A stretch of 64,000 nt of DNA from Streptomyces sp. NA02950 (GTDB lineage: Bacteria > Actinomycetota > Actinomycetes > Streptomycetales > Streptomycetaceae). The translations under genes were made by a program, and so were the position numbers. The stretch is from positions 868,001 to 932,000 of the forward strand of contig NZ_CP054916.1 of the NCBI RefSeq assembly GCF_013364155.1, given 5' to 3'. The notes below the pieces were generated by a model. The model was not told where the DNA came from. It was given only the letters and a program-made list of their open reading frames with translations, and searched no databases. Below are positions 28,823-37,702 of this stretch, one piece after another (position 1 is the first letter of the stretch; every line of letters begins with the position of its first letter).

Positions 28823-30223
28823 GTGAAGACGGGTAGTCAGATCGTCCAGGAACTCCCGTGGAGATGGGGAGTCCAGGGCAGGATATTCATCATCGGTGGC
28901 CTCGGCTATCTGTTCGACGCCTATGACATCGCCCTCAACGGCTTTCTGATGCCGCTGCTGGGCAAGGAGTTCGGCCTCTCGCTCTCCGGGCGCGGGCTGG
29001 TGGCCACCGCCAATCTCATCGGCATGGCCGTGGGCGCCATCGTCTGGGGCGGGATCGCGGACCGGATCGGGCGCAAGCGGGCGTTCAGCGTCACCCTGCT
29101 CATCTTCGCGGTGTTCTCGGTGCTGGCCGCCTTCTCCCCGAACTACCCGCTCTTCCTGGCGCTCCGCTTCCTCGCGGGGGTCGGCCTGGGCGGCTGTATC
29201 CCGGTGGACTACGCGCTGGTGGGCGAGTTCTCGCCGACGAAGTACCGGGGGCGGGTGCTCACCGCGCTCGATGTGTGGTGGCCGGTCGGGGTGACGCTGT
29301 GCGGGCTGGTCTCCACCGCGATGCTTCCGCTGGAGGGCAACTGGCGCTGGATGCTGACCACCATGACACTGCCCGCCCTGCTGCTGTTCTGGGTACGGCG
29401 CGGTATCCCCGAGTCACCCGTCTACCTCGCCGAGAAGGGGCGGGAGGCGGAGGCCCGGGAGGTCATCGACGACCTGGTGGCCCGGACCGGCGCACCCGTG
29501 GAGCCGTATACGATTCCGGCCCCCGCCGAGCGCCACGACCGGGTCCGGGGACCGGCCGCCGCCGTCGAACAGCTGCGGGGCATCTGGCGGTTCAGCCCGC
29601 GGATCACCTCGGCCGCCTGGCTCGTCTTCGCCACCGTGATGCTCGTCTACTACGCGGCGCTGAGCTGGATGCCGTCCATCCTCAAGGAGGAGGGCCAGGG
29701 CGACACCGCCGCCTTCTTCGGCACCACGCTGATGAGCGGGGTCGGCATCGTGGGCGTGCTGGTCTCGACCGTCCTGGTGGATGTCGTCGGCCGCAAGTGG
29801 CTCATCGGTGTCACCGCGCCGCTGGCCACCCTCGCGCTGGTGGTCTTCGCGACGGTGATGAAGCTGCCGACGGCACCCCTGGTCGCCATCGCGGTGTTCG
29901 GCTTCCTGATGCAGCTGACCATCCCGGCCATGTACGCGTACGTGTCCGAGATGTATCCGACACCGCTGCGGGCCAGTGGCTTCGGCTGGGCCTCCTCGGT
30001 CAGCCGGGTGCTCACCGGATTCGCGCCGCTGCTGTTCGGCTCGCTGATGTGGCCCGTGCTCGGACTGCCCATGACCTTCGCGGTGCTGGGCGTGGCCGTC
30101 CTGGCCTCGATGGTGTGGATGGCCGTGGCCGCCCCGGAGACCCGGGGCCGGGCGCTGGACGAGACCGGCGCGGCACCCGCCGCCCCGGCCCGACCCACCC
30201 CTGAGGAGGCGGTCCGCGCCTGA
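28823..30223 (+). CDS. MFS permease, probable nicotinate/hydroxynicotinate importer
   Basis: 466 residues, 12 predicted helices. Loop signature GGIADRIGRKRAF after helix 2, and PESPVYLAEKGR in the central loop, place it in the aromatic acid:H+ symporter / sugar-porter-like part of MFS. The GLGYLFDAYDIALNGFLMPL opening includes the Asp typical of aromatic acid carriers. Lying inside the nic-type operon, it is likely the NicT counterpart. GTG 28823 has GGAG 6 bases upstream. Confidence 0.82.
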   Translation: MKTGSQIVQELPWRWGVQGRIFIIGGLGYLFDAYDIALNGFLMPLLGKEFGLSLSGRGLVATANLIGMAVGAIVWGGIADRIGRKRAFSVTLLIFAVFSVLAAFSPNYPLFLALRFLAGVGLGGCIPVDYALVGEFSPTKYRGRVLTALDVWWPVGVTLCGLVSTAMLPLEGNWRWMLTTMTLPALLLFWVRRGIPESPVYLAEKGREAEAREVIDDLVARTGAPVEPYTIPAPAERHDRVRGPAAAVEQLRGIWRFSPRITSAAWLVFATVMLVYYAALSWMPSILKEEGQGDTAAFFGTTLMSGVGIVGVLVSTVLVDVVGRKWLIGVTAPLATLALVVFATVMKLPTAPLVAIAVFGFLMQLTIPAMYAYVSEMYPTPLRASGFGWASSVSRVLTGFAPLLFGSLMWPVLGLPMTFAVLGVAVLASMVWMAVAAPETRGRALDETGAAPAAPARPTPEEAVRA

Positions 30224-30256
30224 CCGGCGGCGGACCGACGACGCGACAGGAGAGAG

Positions 30257-31120
30257 ATGAAGCCCGCCCCGTTCGTCTACCACCGGGCCCGTGACGCCGT
30301 CGGCGCCACCCGGTTGCTGAGCGAGCTCGGTGATGAGTCGAAGGTCATCGCGGGCGGCCAGAGCCTGGTCGCGATGATGAGCTTCCGGCTCGCCCGGCCC
30401 CGGCACCTGGTCGACATCGCCGGCCTGAAGGAGCTCGACTATCTGCGCACCGGCCCCGACGGGGCACTGCACATCGGAGCGCTCACCACCCATCACACGG
30501 TGGAGACCGCGTCCGACGAGCGGCTGGGTACGGGTTTCGCGGTGCTGCGCACGGCGATGGAGTGGGTCGGCCATCTGCCGATCCGCACCCGTGGCACCGT
30601 CGGCGGCAGCCTGGCGCACGCCGACGCCACCGCCGAGTGGGCTCTGCTCGCGGTGGCGCTGGACGCCCAGGTGGTGGCCCTGGGGCCGCGCGGTGAGCGC
30701 CGGATCCCGGCCGCCGACTTCTTCCAGGGTTACTACACCACCGCGCTCGACCCCGATGAACTGCTGGTCGAGGTGGTCTTCCCACATCCGGAGCGGTACG
30801 CGGCGCTCACCGAATTCGCCGAACGCCGCGGGGACTTCGCGATCGTGTCCACCGTGGTGGCACTGGATCTGCGGGACGGCGCGGTGCACGGCGGCCGGGT
30901 GGCGCTGGGCGGTGTCGCACCGCTGCCGGTGCGGTCCCCGGCGGCGGAAGCGGTACTGGCCGGTGGCGGCCCGGCCGGTCCCGAGCTGTTCACCGCGTGT
31001 GCCGAGGCCGCCGCCGCGGCGGCCGATCCACCCGGCGACGGCAACGGGGACGCCGCCTACCGCACGGCCCTCATCCGCGAACTGGTCCGGCGCGCCTGCG
31101 AGGAGGCGGTTTCCCGGTGA
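30257..31120 (+). CDS. Molybdenum hydroxylase, FAD subunit (CoxM/XdhB type)
   Basis: 287 residues, FAD-binding PCMH-like subunit. The FAD-contacting AGGQSLVAMM (near 32-42) and RGTVGGSLAHADATAE (near 113-128) motifs are intact, and a CoxM-type C-terminal domain follows. It shuttles electrons from the iron-sulfur subunit to the external acceptor. In this operon the three-subunit enzyme most probably hydroxylates nicotinate at C6. ATG 30257 is preceded by AGGAGAG. Its stop overlaps the next start (GTGA). Confidence 0.88.
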   Translation: MKPAPFVYHRARDAVGATRLLSELGDESKVIAGGQSLVAMMSFRLARPRHLVDIAGLKELDYLRTGPDGALHIGALTTHHTVETASDERLGTGFAVLRTAMEWVGHLPIRTRGTVGGSLAHADATAEWALLAVALDAQVVALGPRGERRIPAADFFQGYYTTALDPDELLVEVVFPHPERYAALTEFAERRGDFAIVSTVVALDLRDGAVHGGRVALGGVAPLPVRSPAAEAVLAGGGPAGPELFTACAEAAAAAADPPGDGNGDAAYRTALIRELVRRACEEAVSR

Positions 31121-33531
31121 ACGACACCTCCGACGCACACCGGCGGGCCACCGCACACGGCCATCCGCCCGCCCCCGGCGGGGCGTGGATCGGCGCCTCG
31201 GTCGCCCGCCGGGAGGATCCCCGGCTGCTCACCGGCCGCGGCCGGTTCATCGACGACATCCAGCTGCCAAGGATGCTGCACGCGCAGTTCGTCCGCGCCA
31301 CCGTCGCCCACGCGACCGTCACCGGGATCGATCTGTCGGCGGTGCGCGAGGTACCCGGTGTGGCGGCCGCGTTCACCGCCGAGGACCTGGAGCTCGGCGA
31401 CATCACCGCCCGGCTGGGGCGTCCGGCCTCCGAGTTCGTCGCCACCGCCATGCCGGTGCTGGCCCGGGACCGGGTGCGCTTCGTCGGCGAACCGCTGGCC
31501 GTGGTGGTCGCCCGCGACGCCTACGCCGCGGAGGACGGTCTCGAGGCGGCGAAGGTGCGCTACGAGGTCCGCCCGCCGGTGGTCTCCGCCGAACGGGCCC
31601 TCGCCCCCGGGGCGCCCCTGGTCCACGACGAGGCACCGCGCAACACCCTGCTGAATGTGTCGATGTTCGCCACCGAGGGCATCGACGCCGTCTTCGACAG
31701 CGCTCCGCATGTGGTGCGGGTCCGGGCCAGGACCGGACGGCAGAACGCGCTGCCCCTGGAGACCCGGGGCGCCGTGGCGAGCTGGGACGCCCGGGAGGAT
31801 CAGCTGCTGCTGCACACCTGCACCCAGGTGCCGCACCAGGTCCGCACGGTGGCGGCGCGCTGTCTGCGGCTGGACGAACGCGCGGTACGGGTGGTCGTCC
31901 CCGACATGGGCGGTGGCTTCGGTCTCAAGTGCGTGGTGGGGCGCGAGGAGATCGCGGTGGCGGCGGCCGCGCTGCGCCTGGGCCGCCCGGTCAAGTGGAT
32001 CGAGGACCGCAAGGACGCCCTGACCGCGTCGTTCCTCGCCCGGGAACAGCAGTACGACGCGCGGGCGGCCTTCGACGCGGACGGCCGGATCCTCGCGCTG
32101 GAGGCCGACATCGTGTGCGACATGGGCGCGTATTCGTGCTATCCGTTCACCGCCGGGATCGAGCCGCTGATGGCCTCCGCCGAGATGCCCGGGGTGTACG
32201 AGGTCCCGGCGTACCGGGTGCGCGGCCGGGCGGTGACCACCAACAAGGCGCCCACCGCGCCGTACCGTGGGGTCAGCAGACCGCAGTACGTGATGGTGAT
32301 GGAGCGGCTCTTCGAGCGCGCCGCGCGGGAGCTGGGGATGGACCCGGTGGAGATCCGGCGACGCAATGTCATCACCGACTTCCCCTACACGGGCGTCAAC
32401 CGCATCACCTACGACCCCGGTTCCTACCGGGAGTCGCTGGATCTGTGCGAGCGGGTGGTCAAGGAGGAGGGCTGGTACACGGCCCGGGAGGAGGCGGCGG
32501 CCGAGGGACGCCATCTCGGCATCGGCTACGCGTGTTTCAGCGAGCGCACCGGCTACGGCTCCGCCGCCTTCGCCCAGCGCAAGATGGAGGTGGTCCCGGG
32601 CTTCGACATCTCCGAGGTCCGGATGGACACCAGTGGCGCGGTCGTGGTCACCACCGGGACGATGAGCCACGGACAGAGCCACGAGACCACGATGGCGCAG
32701 ATCGTGGCCGATGAACTCGGCCTGGACATCGCCAAGGTCCGGATCCACCAGGGCGACACCGACCGCATCACCTACGGCTGGGGCACCTTCGCCTCCCGGT
32801 CCATCGCGGTGGGCGGCAGCGCGGTCCGGCTGGCCGCGGCCAAGCTGGGCGAGAAGCTGTGCCGGATCGCCGCGGCCCGCTGGGACCTGTCTCCCGAGGC
32901 GGTGGAGCTGGTGTCCGGCGGCATCCGCAGACGCGATGGATCCGGCGGGTTGCTGGGGTTCGAGGAGCTGGCGGACCTCGCCTATCTGAGGGCGCATCTG
33001 CTGCCCAAGGACCTGGAGCCGGGGCTGTCCGCCACCGCCACCTTCGACGTGTTCAACGACGGCACGTTCTCCAACGCCACCCATGGAGTGGTGGTGGAGC
33101 TGCATCCGGGCACCGGACAGGTGGAGATCCTGGCGTATGTGTGCGTCGAGGACTGCGGGGTGGCGATCAACCCGCAGGTGGTCGAGGGCCAGTGCCGCGG
33201 CGGTATCGCCCAGGGCATCGCGGGCGCGCTGTACGAGCAGGTGACCTATGACGAGCAGGGTGAGCCGTCGGCCACCAGCTTCATGGACTACAAGGTCCCC
33301 ACCGCACGGGAGATCCCGGACGTGCTGATCCGCCATCTCGAGACACCGTGTGCCTTCACCGAGACCGGGGCCAAGGGCGCGGGCGAGGGGGGCACCATCG
33401 GGGCGCCCGCGGCCGTGCTCAACGCGGTCAACGACGCCCTGCGGCCCACCGGGACCGAACTCGACACCACCCCCATCACCCCGGAGACCGTGCAGCGCGC
33501 CTTCGGCCGGACCGTGGAGCACACCTCATGA
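31117..33531 (+). CDS. Molybdenum hydroxylase, large catalytic subunit, probable nicotinate 6-hydroxylase
   Basis: 804 residues, aldehyde oxidase/xanthine dehydrogenase superfamily. MGGGFGLKC (moco-binding), PYRGVSRPQ around Arg384, MSHGQSHETTMAQ and the C-terminal GAKGAGEGG with the catalytic base Glu757 are visible. The Arg384 region is not the AYRCSFR loop of true CO dehydrogenase, so a heteroaromatic substrate is expected. Context supports nicotinate to 6-hydroxynicotinate. Pseudomonas NicB carries extra cytochrome c domains; none is present here. GTGA overlap with the FAD-subunit gene and ATGA overlap with the following iron-sulfur gene. Confidence 0.88.
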   Translation: MNDTSDAHRRATAHGHPPAPGGAWIGASVARREDPRLLTGRGRFIDDIQLPRMLHAQFVRATVAHATVTGIDLSAVREVPGVAAAFTAEDLELGDITARLGRPASEFVATAMPVLARDRVRFVGEPLAVVVARDAYAAEDGLEAAKVRYEVRPPVVSAERALAPGAPLVHDEAPRNTLLNVSMFATEGIDAVFDSAPHVVRVRARTGRQNALPLETRGAVASWDAREDQLLLHTCTQVPHQVRTVAARCLRLDERAVRVVVPDMGGGFGLKCVVGREEIAVAAAALRLGRPVKWIEDRKDALTASFLAREQQYDARAAFDADGRILALEADIVCDMGAYSCYPFTAGIEPLMASAEMPGVYEVPAYRVRGRAVTTNKAPTAPYRGVSRPQYVMVMERLFERAARELGMDPVEIRRRNVITDFPYTGVNRITYDPGSYRESLDLCERVVKEEGWYTAREEAAAEGRHLGIGYACFSERTGYGSAAFAQRKMEVVPGFDISEVRMDTSGAVVVTTGTMSHGQSHETTMAQIVADELGLDIAKVRIHQGDTDRITYGWGTFASRSIAVGGSAVRLAAAKLGEKLCRIAAARWDLSPEAVELVSGGIRRRDGSGGLLGFEELADLAYLRAHLLPKDLEPGLSATATFDVFNDGTFSNATHGVVVELHPGTGQVEILAYVCVEDCGVAINPQVVEGQCRGGIAQGIAGALYEQVTYDEQGEPSATSFMDYKVPTAREIPDVLIRHLETPCAFTETGAKGAGEGGTIGAPAAVLNAVNDALRPTGTELDTTPITPETVQRAFGRTVEHTS

Positions 33532-34025
33532 CCGACACCGCCCCGCGGGAGCGGCAGCTCATCACGCTCGACGTCAACGGCGAGCGCCATGAGCTGCTGA
33601 TCGAGCCGCGCCGTACGCTCGTGGACGCCCTCCGCCACGACCTGCTGCTGACCGGCACCCACGTCGGATGCGAACACGGCATCTGCGGCGCCTGCACCGT
33701 CCTGGTCGACGGCAGCCCGGCCCGCGCCTGTCTGATGTTCGCCGCACAGGCCGAGGGGGCCCGGATCCGCACTGTCGAATCGCTGGCCGACGGAGCCGAA
33801 CTCAGCGATCTGCAACGGGCGTTCAGCGAACACCACGGATTGCAGTGCGGTTTCTGCACCCCGGGGTTCCTGATGCTCGCCGAGGGTTTTCTCGCCGAGC
33901 GCCCGGAGGCGGCCAAGGAGGAGATCCGCGAGGTCGTGGCAGCCAACCTGTGCCGCTGCACCGGCTACCAGACCATCGTCGAGGCGATCGACGACTGCGC
34001 CGCCCGGCGCCGGAAGGAGACGTAG
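33528..34025 (+). CDS. Molybdenum hydroxylase, [2Fe-2S] subunit
   Basis: 165 residues. First plant-type cluster motif CEHGICGACTVLVDG, second cluster motifs CGFCTPG and CRCTGY, as in CoxS/NdhS/NicA. It carries electrons from the molybdenum centre to the FAD subunit. Overlaps the large subunit by ATGA and abuts the CoxG-like gene with no gap. Confidence 0.92.
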   Translation: MTDTAPRERQLITLDVNGERHELLIEPRRTLVDALRHDLLLTGTHVGCEHGICGACTVLVDGSPARACLMFAAQAEGARIRTVESLADGAELSDLQRAFSEHHGLQCGFCTPGFLMLAEGFLAERPEAAKEEIREVVAANLCRCTGYQTIVEAIDDCAARRRKET

Positions 34026-34721
34026 ATGCACCTGTCCAGCACGGTCCCGGTCCCCGCCCCGCCGGACGCGGTGTTCGCCCTGGTCAACGATGTGGAGCGG
34101 GTCGCCTCCTGTATGCCGGGCGCCGCCCTCGACGGCCGGGACGGCGACACCTGGCGCGGCCGGGTGAAGGTCAAGGTCGGACCCATCACGGCCGCCTACG
34201 CGGGCACCGTCCGCTTCCTGGAGGTCGACGCCGAGCGGCGGCGGCTGCGGGTGCAGGCGCGGGGCGCGGACGAGCACGGCAACGGCGACGCGGAGGCCGA
34301 AGTCACCCTGGAGGTGGCGGAGACCGCCGAGGGGGCCCGGCTGGACATCTCCACCGACCTCGTCATCCGCGGCAAGATCGCCCAGTTCGGCAAGGGCGCG
34401 ATCGGAGCGGTCTCCGACCGGATCCTCCAGCGGTTCGCCCAGAACCTGGGCGGGCTGCTGGACCAGGACCGGGCCGTCGGCGCTCCGGTGTCCCCCGCCC
34501 CGGTCGCCACCACCGCCCCTACCGCCTCCGCACCCGGCTCCCGTCCGCCCGCCCCCGCGGCGGACACCGAACTCGACGGTCTGTCACTGATCGCCGGTCC
34601 GGTGCTCACCAAATACGGCCCGCTGGCCGCGGCGTTCGCCTTCGGGCTGTTCGAGGGCTGGCTGCTGGGGCGGCTGACCACCCAGGAGAAGCAGTTGCGC
34701 GCGGCGGGGAGGGTCCGGTGA
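34026..34721 (+). CDS. CoxG-like SRPBCC protein with C-terminal membrane anchor
   Basis: 231 residues. SRPBCC/CoxG domain (about 1-145; VPAPPDAVFALVNDVERVASCMPGA, RVKVKVGPITAAYAG), a Pro/Ala-rich linker (about 150-180), then a hydrophobic segment (about 188-215, GPLAAAFAFGLFEGWLLG). CoxG of CO dehydrogenase binds the enzyme to the membrane and is reported to handle menaquinone. By analogy this protein would couple the nicotinate hydroxylase to the respiratory quinone pool, replacing the cytochromes of NicB. It ends in a GTGA overlap with nicF. Confidence 0.82.
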   Translation: MHLSSTVPVPAPPDAVFALVNDVERVASCMPGAALDGRDGDTWRGRVKVKVGPITAAYAGTVRFLEVDAERRRLRVQARGADEHGNGDAEAEVTLEVAETAEGARLDISTDLVIRGKIAQFGKGAIGAVSDRILQRFAQNLGGLLDQDRAVGAPVSPAPVATTAPTASAPGSRPPAPAADTELDGLSLIAGPVLTKYGPLAAAFAFGLFEGWLLGRLTTQEKQLRAAGRVR

Positions 34722-35392
34722 CCGGGAGCACCTACGGCGAGGGGACCGACCGCACCTACGAGCGGGCCGGGTTCGGCGCGCCCGTGCGCCGGGGCGGCCG
34801 CCCGGCCGTGGTCGTCGTGGATCTCACCCGCGGCTTCACCGAGGACACCTTCCCCTCGGGCACCGATCTGACCGAGGTGGTGGCCGCCACCTCGACGCTC
34901 ATCGACGCGGCCCGCCCGGCCGCGGTGCCGGTGTTCTTCACCGCCATCGCCTACTCCCCGGCCGAGGCCGCCGGGGACGCGGTCACCTGGCTGCGCAAGG
35001 CACCCGGGATGCGGGCGATGGCCGAGGGCAGCGACGCGGTGGCGCTCGACCCCCGGCTGCCGCGGCGGGAGGGGGATCCGCTGGTGGTGAAGAAGGGCGC
35101 CTCGGCGTTCTTCGGCACCTCGCTCGCCGCGATGCTCACCGGCCTCGGCCGCGACACCGTCCTGGTGTGCGGGGCGACCACAAGCGGCTGTGTCCGGGCC
35201 ACCGCGGTCGACGCCGTGCAGTGCGGCTTCGATGTGCTGGTGCCGCGCGCGTGCGTCGGCGACCGCGCCAGGGGTCCGCACGACGCCGCGCTCTTCGACA
35301 TCCAGGCCAAGTACGGCGATGTCATCGATCTCGCGGAGGCCACCGGCTATCTCGGCCGGCTGCCCGCCGCCCGTCCCGCCCCGGTCCTGTGA
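34718..35392 (+). CDS. nicF: Maleamate amidohydrolase
   Basis: 224 residues, isochorismatase-like cysteine hydrolase. The triad is visible: Asp35 in VVVVDLTRGF, a lysine in VVKKGASAFFGT (Lys125/126) and Cys158 in GATTSGCVRATAVDA. This subtype includes N-carbamoylsarcosine amidase and NicF. In context it hydrolyses maleamate to maleate and ammonia. GTG start overlaps the coxG-like stop. Confidence 0.85.
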   Translation: MTGSTYGEGTDRTYERAGFGAPVRRGGRPAVVVVDLTRGFTEDTFPSGTDLTEVVAATSTLIDAARPAAVPVFFTAIAYSPAEAAGDAVTWLRKAPGMRAMAEGSDAVALDPRLPRREGDPLVVKKGASAFFGTSLAAMLTGLGRDTVLVCGATTSGCVRATAVDAVQCGFDVLVPRACVGDRARGPHDAALFDIQAKYGDVIDLAEATGYLGRLPAARPAPVL

Positions 35393-35415
35393 CCGGCCGC
35401 CCCCAGGAGGTGCCC

Positions 35416-36258
35416 GTGCCCGAGCGGTCCGTCCTTCAGTCCGCGCTCGCCGATCTGGCCGATGTCCCTGCCACCGGACGGTGGGTCCGTTCGGGCCGGT
35501 TGCGGCTGCATGTGCTCGACTACGGCGGTCCCGGGGTACCGCTGGTCGTACTGCCCGGGATCACCTCACCCGCGATCACCATGGACTTCGTCGCCCGTGA
35601 ACTGGTGGGCGCGGTACGGCCGTTGGTGGTCGACGTCCGCGGGCGGGGGCTGTCCGACGCGGGCGGGGCGTACGGCCTCGAGGAGTACGCCGAGGACACC
35701 GAGGCGGTGGTGCTCGGACTGGGGCTGGACCGTCCGCTGCTGCTCGGCCATTCCATGGGCGCGCGGATCGCGGTGGTGGTCGCGGCCCGTGGCAAGGTGC
35801 CGCTCCGGGGCACCGTACTGGTGGATCCACCGATGAGCGGGCCGGGGCGGGGGCCGTATCCGACGGCCCTTGAGACCTTTCTCGGCCAGCTGGACCAGGC
35901 GCTGCGCGGCACCGACGCGGACGAGGTGGCCCGCGCCTGGCCGCGGTGGCCGCGGCGGGAGCAGGAGCTGCGGGCCCGCTGGCTGTCGAGCTGTGCGCGG
36001 GAGGCGATCGCCGCCACCCACCGCGGTTTCGAGACCGAGGACTTCTTCGACTGGTGGCCCTCGGTGCCCGGTCCGACGGTGCTGCTGTACGGCGCGGAGA
36101 GCCCCGTGGTCACCGCGGCGGACGCGGAGGAGGCCGCCCGGATGAATCCTCCGGCGCGTCTGACGGCGATTGCCGGCGCGGGTCACATGGTGTTCTGGGA
36201 CCGCCCGGCCGCCGCGGTCGCGGCCGTCCGCGAGGCGCTGCGTCCCCTGCTCGCGTGA
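35416..36258 (+). CDS. nicD: N-formylmaleamate deformylase (alpha/beta hydrolase)
   Basis: 280 residues. Nucleophile Ser113 in GHSMG, Asp137 in VLVDPPM and His257 in GAGHMVFWD. The spacing of these residues (24 and 144) equals that of Ser101, Asp125 and His245 that I recall for Pseudomonas putida NicD, strong support for the assignment. It releases formate from N-formylmaleamate, giving maleamate. GTG 35416 has AGGAGG 5 bases upstream. Confidence 0.87.
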   Translation: MPERSVLQSALADLADVPATGRWVRSGRLRLHVLDYGGPGVPLVVLPGITSPAITMDFVARELVGAVRPLVVDVRGRGLSDAGGAYGLEEYAEDTEAVVLGLGLDRPLLLGHSMGARIAVVVAARGKVPLRGTVLVDPPMSGPGRGPYPTALETFLGQLDQALRGTDADEVARAWPRWPRREQELRARWLSSCAREAIAATHRGFETEDFFDWWPSVPGPTVLLYGAESPVVTAADAEEAARMNPPARLTAIAGAGHMVFWDRPAAAVAAVREALRPLLA

Positions 36259-36331
36259 GGGCGCGGTGCGCACCGGGCGAAGAAGGCGACACGGGTCGGA
36301 GCCGGATCACCGCCCGTGATTGAGTGAGGTC

Positions 36332-36811
36332 ATGTCTGACGAAACCGCACCTGCCGAGTCCCTGCCGATAGCTCCCGCTGCCCTGACCGCCGCCCCCGGC
36401 TATCAGGTCCGCCGCCTGTACCAGGCGTATCTGGCGGTGTGGGTGCGCGCGGTCGACTCGACGCTGACCGGTCCGCAGTTCGCGGTGCTCACGGCGGTGG
36501 ACGCGGCGCCGGGCCGCGACCAGCGGTCGATGGCGTCGGCGGTGGCCCTGGACACCTCGACCATGGCGGACGTGGCCCGCCGGCTGGAGAACCGGGGGCT
36601 GATCACCCGGCGGACCGCGGCCGAGGACGCCCGCCGCAAGCTGCTCTTTCTGACGGAGGAGGGCGAGCGGACCCTCCGGGCGGCCAACGACCGCGCCCGC
36701 GCCCTCGACGAGCGGCTGATGGCGCCGTACGGACCGGAGCGGCGCGACGAACTCATGCGTCTGCTGACGTCCCTCGCCGACCACTGGGAGGGACTGACCG
36801 AGGAGCCGTAA
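36332..36811 (+). CDS. MarR-family regulator, probable NicR counterpart
   Basis: 159 residues with a MarR winged helix (about 45-135): LTGPQFAVLTAVDAAPGRDQ, MASAVALDTSTMADVARRLENRGLI and the wing RRTAAEDARRKLLFLTEEG. Located in the middle of the nic-type genes, it is likely their repressor, relieved by 6-hydroxynicotinate as in Pseudomonas. ATG 36332 follows GTGAGG. A candidate operator is the repeat at 26213-26242. Confidence 0.85.
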   Translation: MSDETAPAESLPIAPAALTAAPGYQVRRLYQAYLAVWVRAVDSTLTGPQFAVLTAVDAAPGRDQRSMASAVALDTSTMADVARRLENRGLITRRTAAEDARRKLLFLTEEGERTLRAANDRARALDERLMAPYGPERRDELMRLLTSLADHWEGLTEEP

Positions 36812-36908
36812 CACCTCGCGCCGCCACGGTACGGGTGTCACGGATCCCGGATCACGACCGATGCGTCACGACCGACGTGTCATGAATCCGATGTCCGTGG
36901 AGGACCTC

Positions 36909-37679
36909 ATGCCGGATCATCACATAGGGCTGATCGTGCCCAGTTCGAACCTGACGATGGAGACCGAGCTGCCGCGGATGCTGCGCGCCCGCGAGAGCGT
37001 TGCCCCCGAGGACCGCTTCGTCTTCCACAGCAGCCGGATGCGGATGCGGCATGTCACGCCCGAACAGCTGCGGGAGATGAACGCGCAGACCGAGCGGGCC
37101 GCCCTCGAACTGGCCGACGCCCGGCCCGATGTGGTCGCTTCGGCGTGTCTGGTGGCCCTGATGGCACAGGGGCCAGGCCATCACGAGGTGGCGGAGGCGG
37201 AGATCGCCGCGGTCCTCGACGGGCAGGGGGCGAAGGCACCGGTGGTCTCCAGCGCGGGCGCCCTGCTCGGCGGGATCGCGGCGCTCGGCGCCCGGCGGGT
37301 GGCCATCGTGACCCCGTACATGAAGGACCTGACCTGTCTGGTGGCCGGGTGCATCGAGGCCGCGGGGGTCGAGGTGGTGGACGCGCTCAGCCTGGAGGTG
37401 CCGGACAATCTGGCGGTCGCCCGGCTCGATCCGGCGGATCTGCGCGAGCACTGGAAGCGGCTGCGGCTGGACGACGCGGACGCGCTGGTGCTGTCGGCGT
37501 GTGTGCAGATGCCCTCGCTCGAGGCGATCCAGGCGGTCGAGGACGAGGCCGGACTGCCGGTGCTGTCGGCCGCGACCGCCACCGCCTTCCGGGTGCTGGA
37601 CGCGCTCGGTCTGCCGCCGGTGGTGCCGGGCGCGGGGCGGCTGCTCAGCGGCGCCCGGTGCGGCGCGGCCATGTCCTGA
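36909..37679 (+). CDS. nicE: Maleate cis-trans isomerase
   Basis: 256 residues, Asp/Glu racemase superfamily. Two catalytic cysteines are present: Cys80 in ASACLVALMA and Cys198 in LSACVQMPS; Pseudomonas NicE uses Cys82 and Cys200 as I recall, the same spacing of 118. Starts with the typical HHIGLIVPSSNLTMETE. It converts maleate to fumarate, delivering the nicotinate carbon to the TCA cycle. ATG 36909 is chosen because GGAGGA lies just upstream; earlier in-frame ATGs at 36861, 36882 and 36891 lack one. Confidence 0.88.
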   Translation: MPDHHIGLIVPSSNLTMETELPRMLRARESVAPEDRFVFHSSRMRMRHVTPEQLREMNAQTERAALELADARPDVVASACLVALMAQGPGHHEVAEAEIAAVLDGQGAKAPVVSSAGALLGGIAALGARRVAIVTPYMKDLTCLVAGCIEAAGVEVVDALSLEVPDNLAVARLDPADLREHWKRLRLDDADALVLSACVQMPSLEAIQAVEDEAGLPVLSAATATAFRVLDALGLPPVVPGAGRLLSGARCGAAMS

Positions 37680-37702
37680 CGGGGTCCTGACGGCACAGGC
37701 GG

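Noticed and set aside
31057..33522. 821-codon antisense frame opposite the molybdenum subunit
   Set aside because: Shadow frame rich in His/Gly/Val; the sense strand has unambiguous catalytic motifs.
31117..33531. Assignment of the Mo enzyme as aerobic CO dehydrogenase because of CoxM/L/S/G-like order
   Set aside because: The active-site loop reads PYRGVSR, without the CO dehydrogenase AYRCSFR cysteine, and all neighbours belong to pyridine catabolism.
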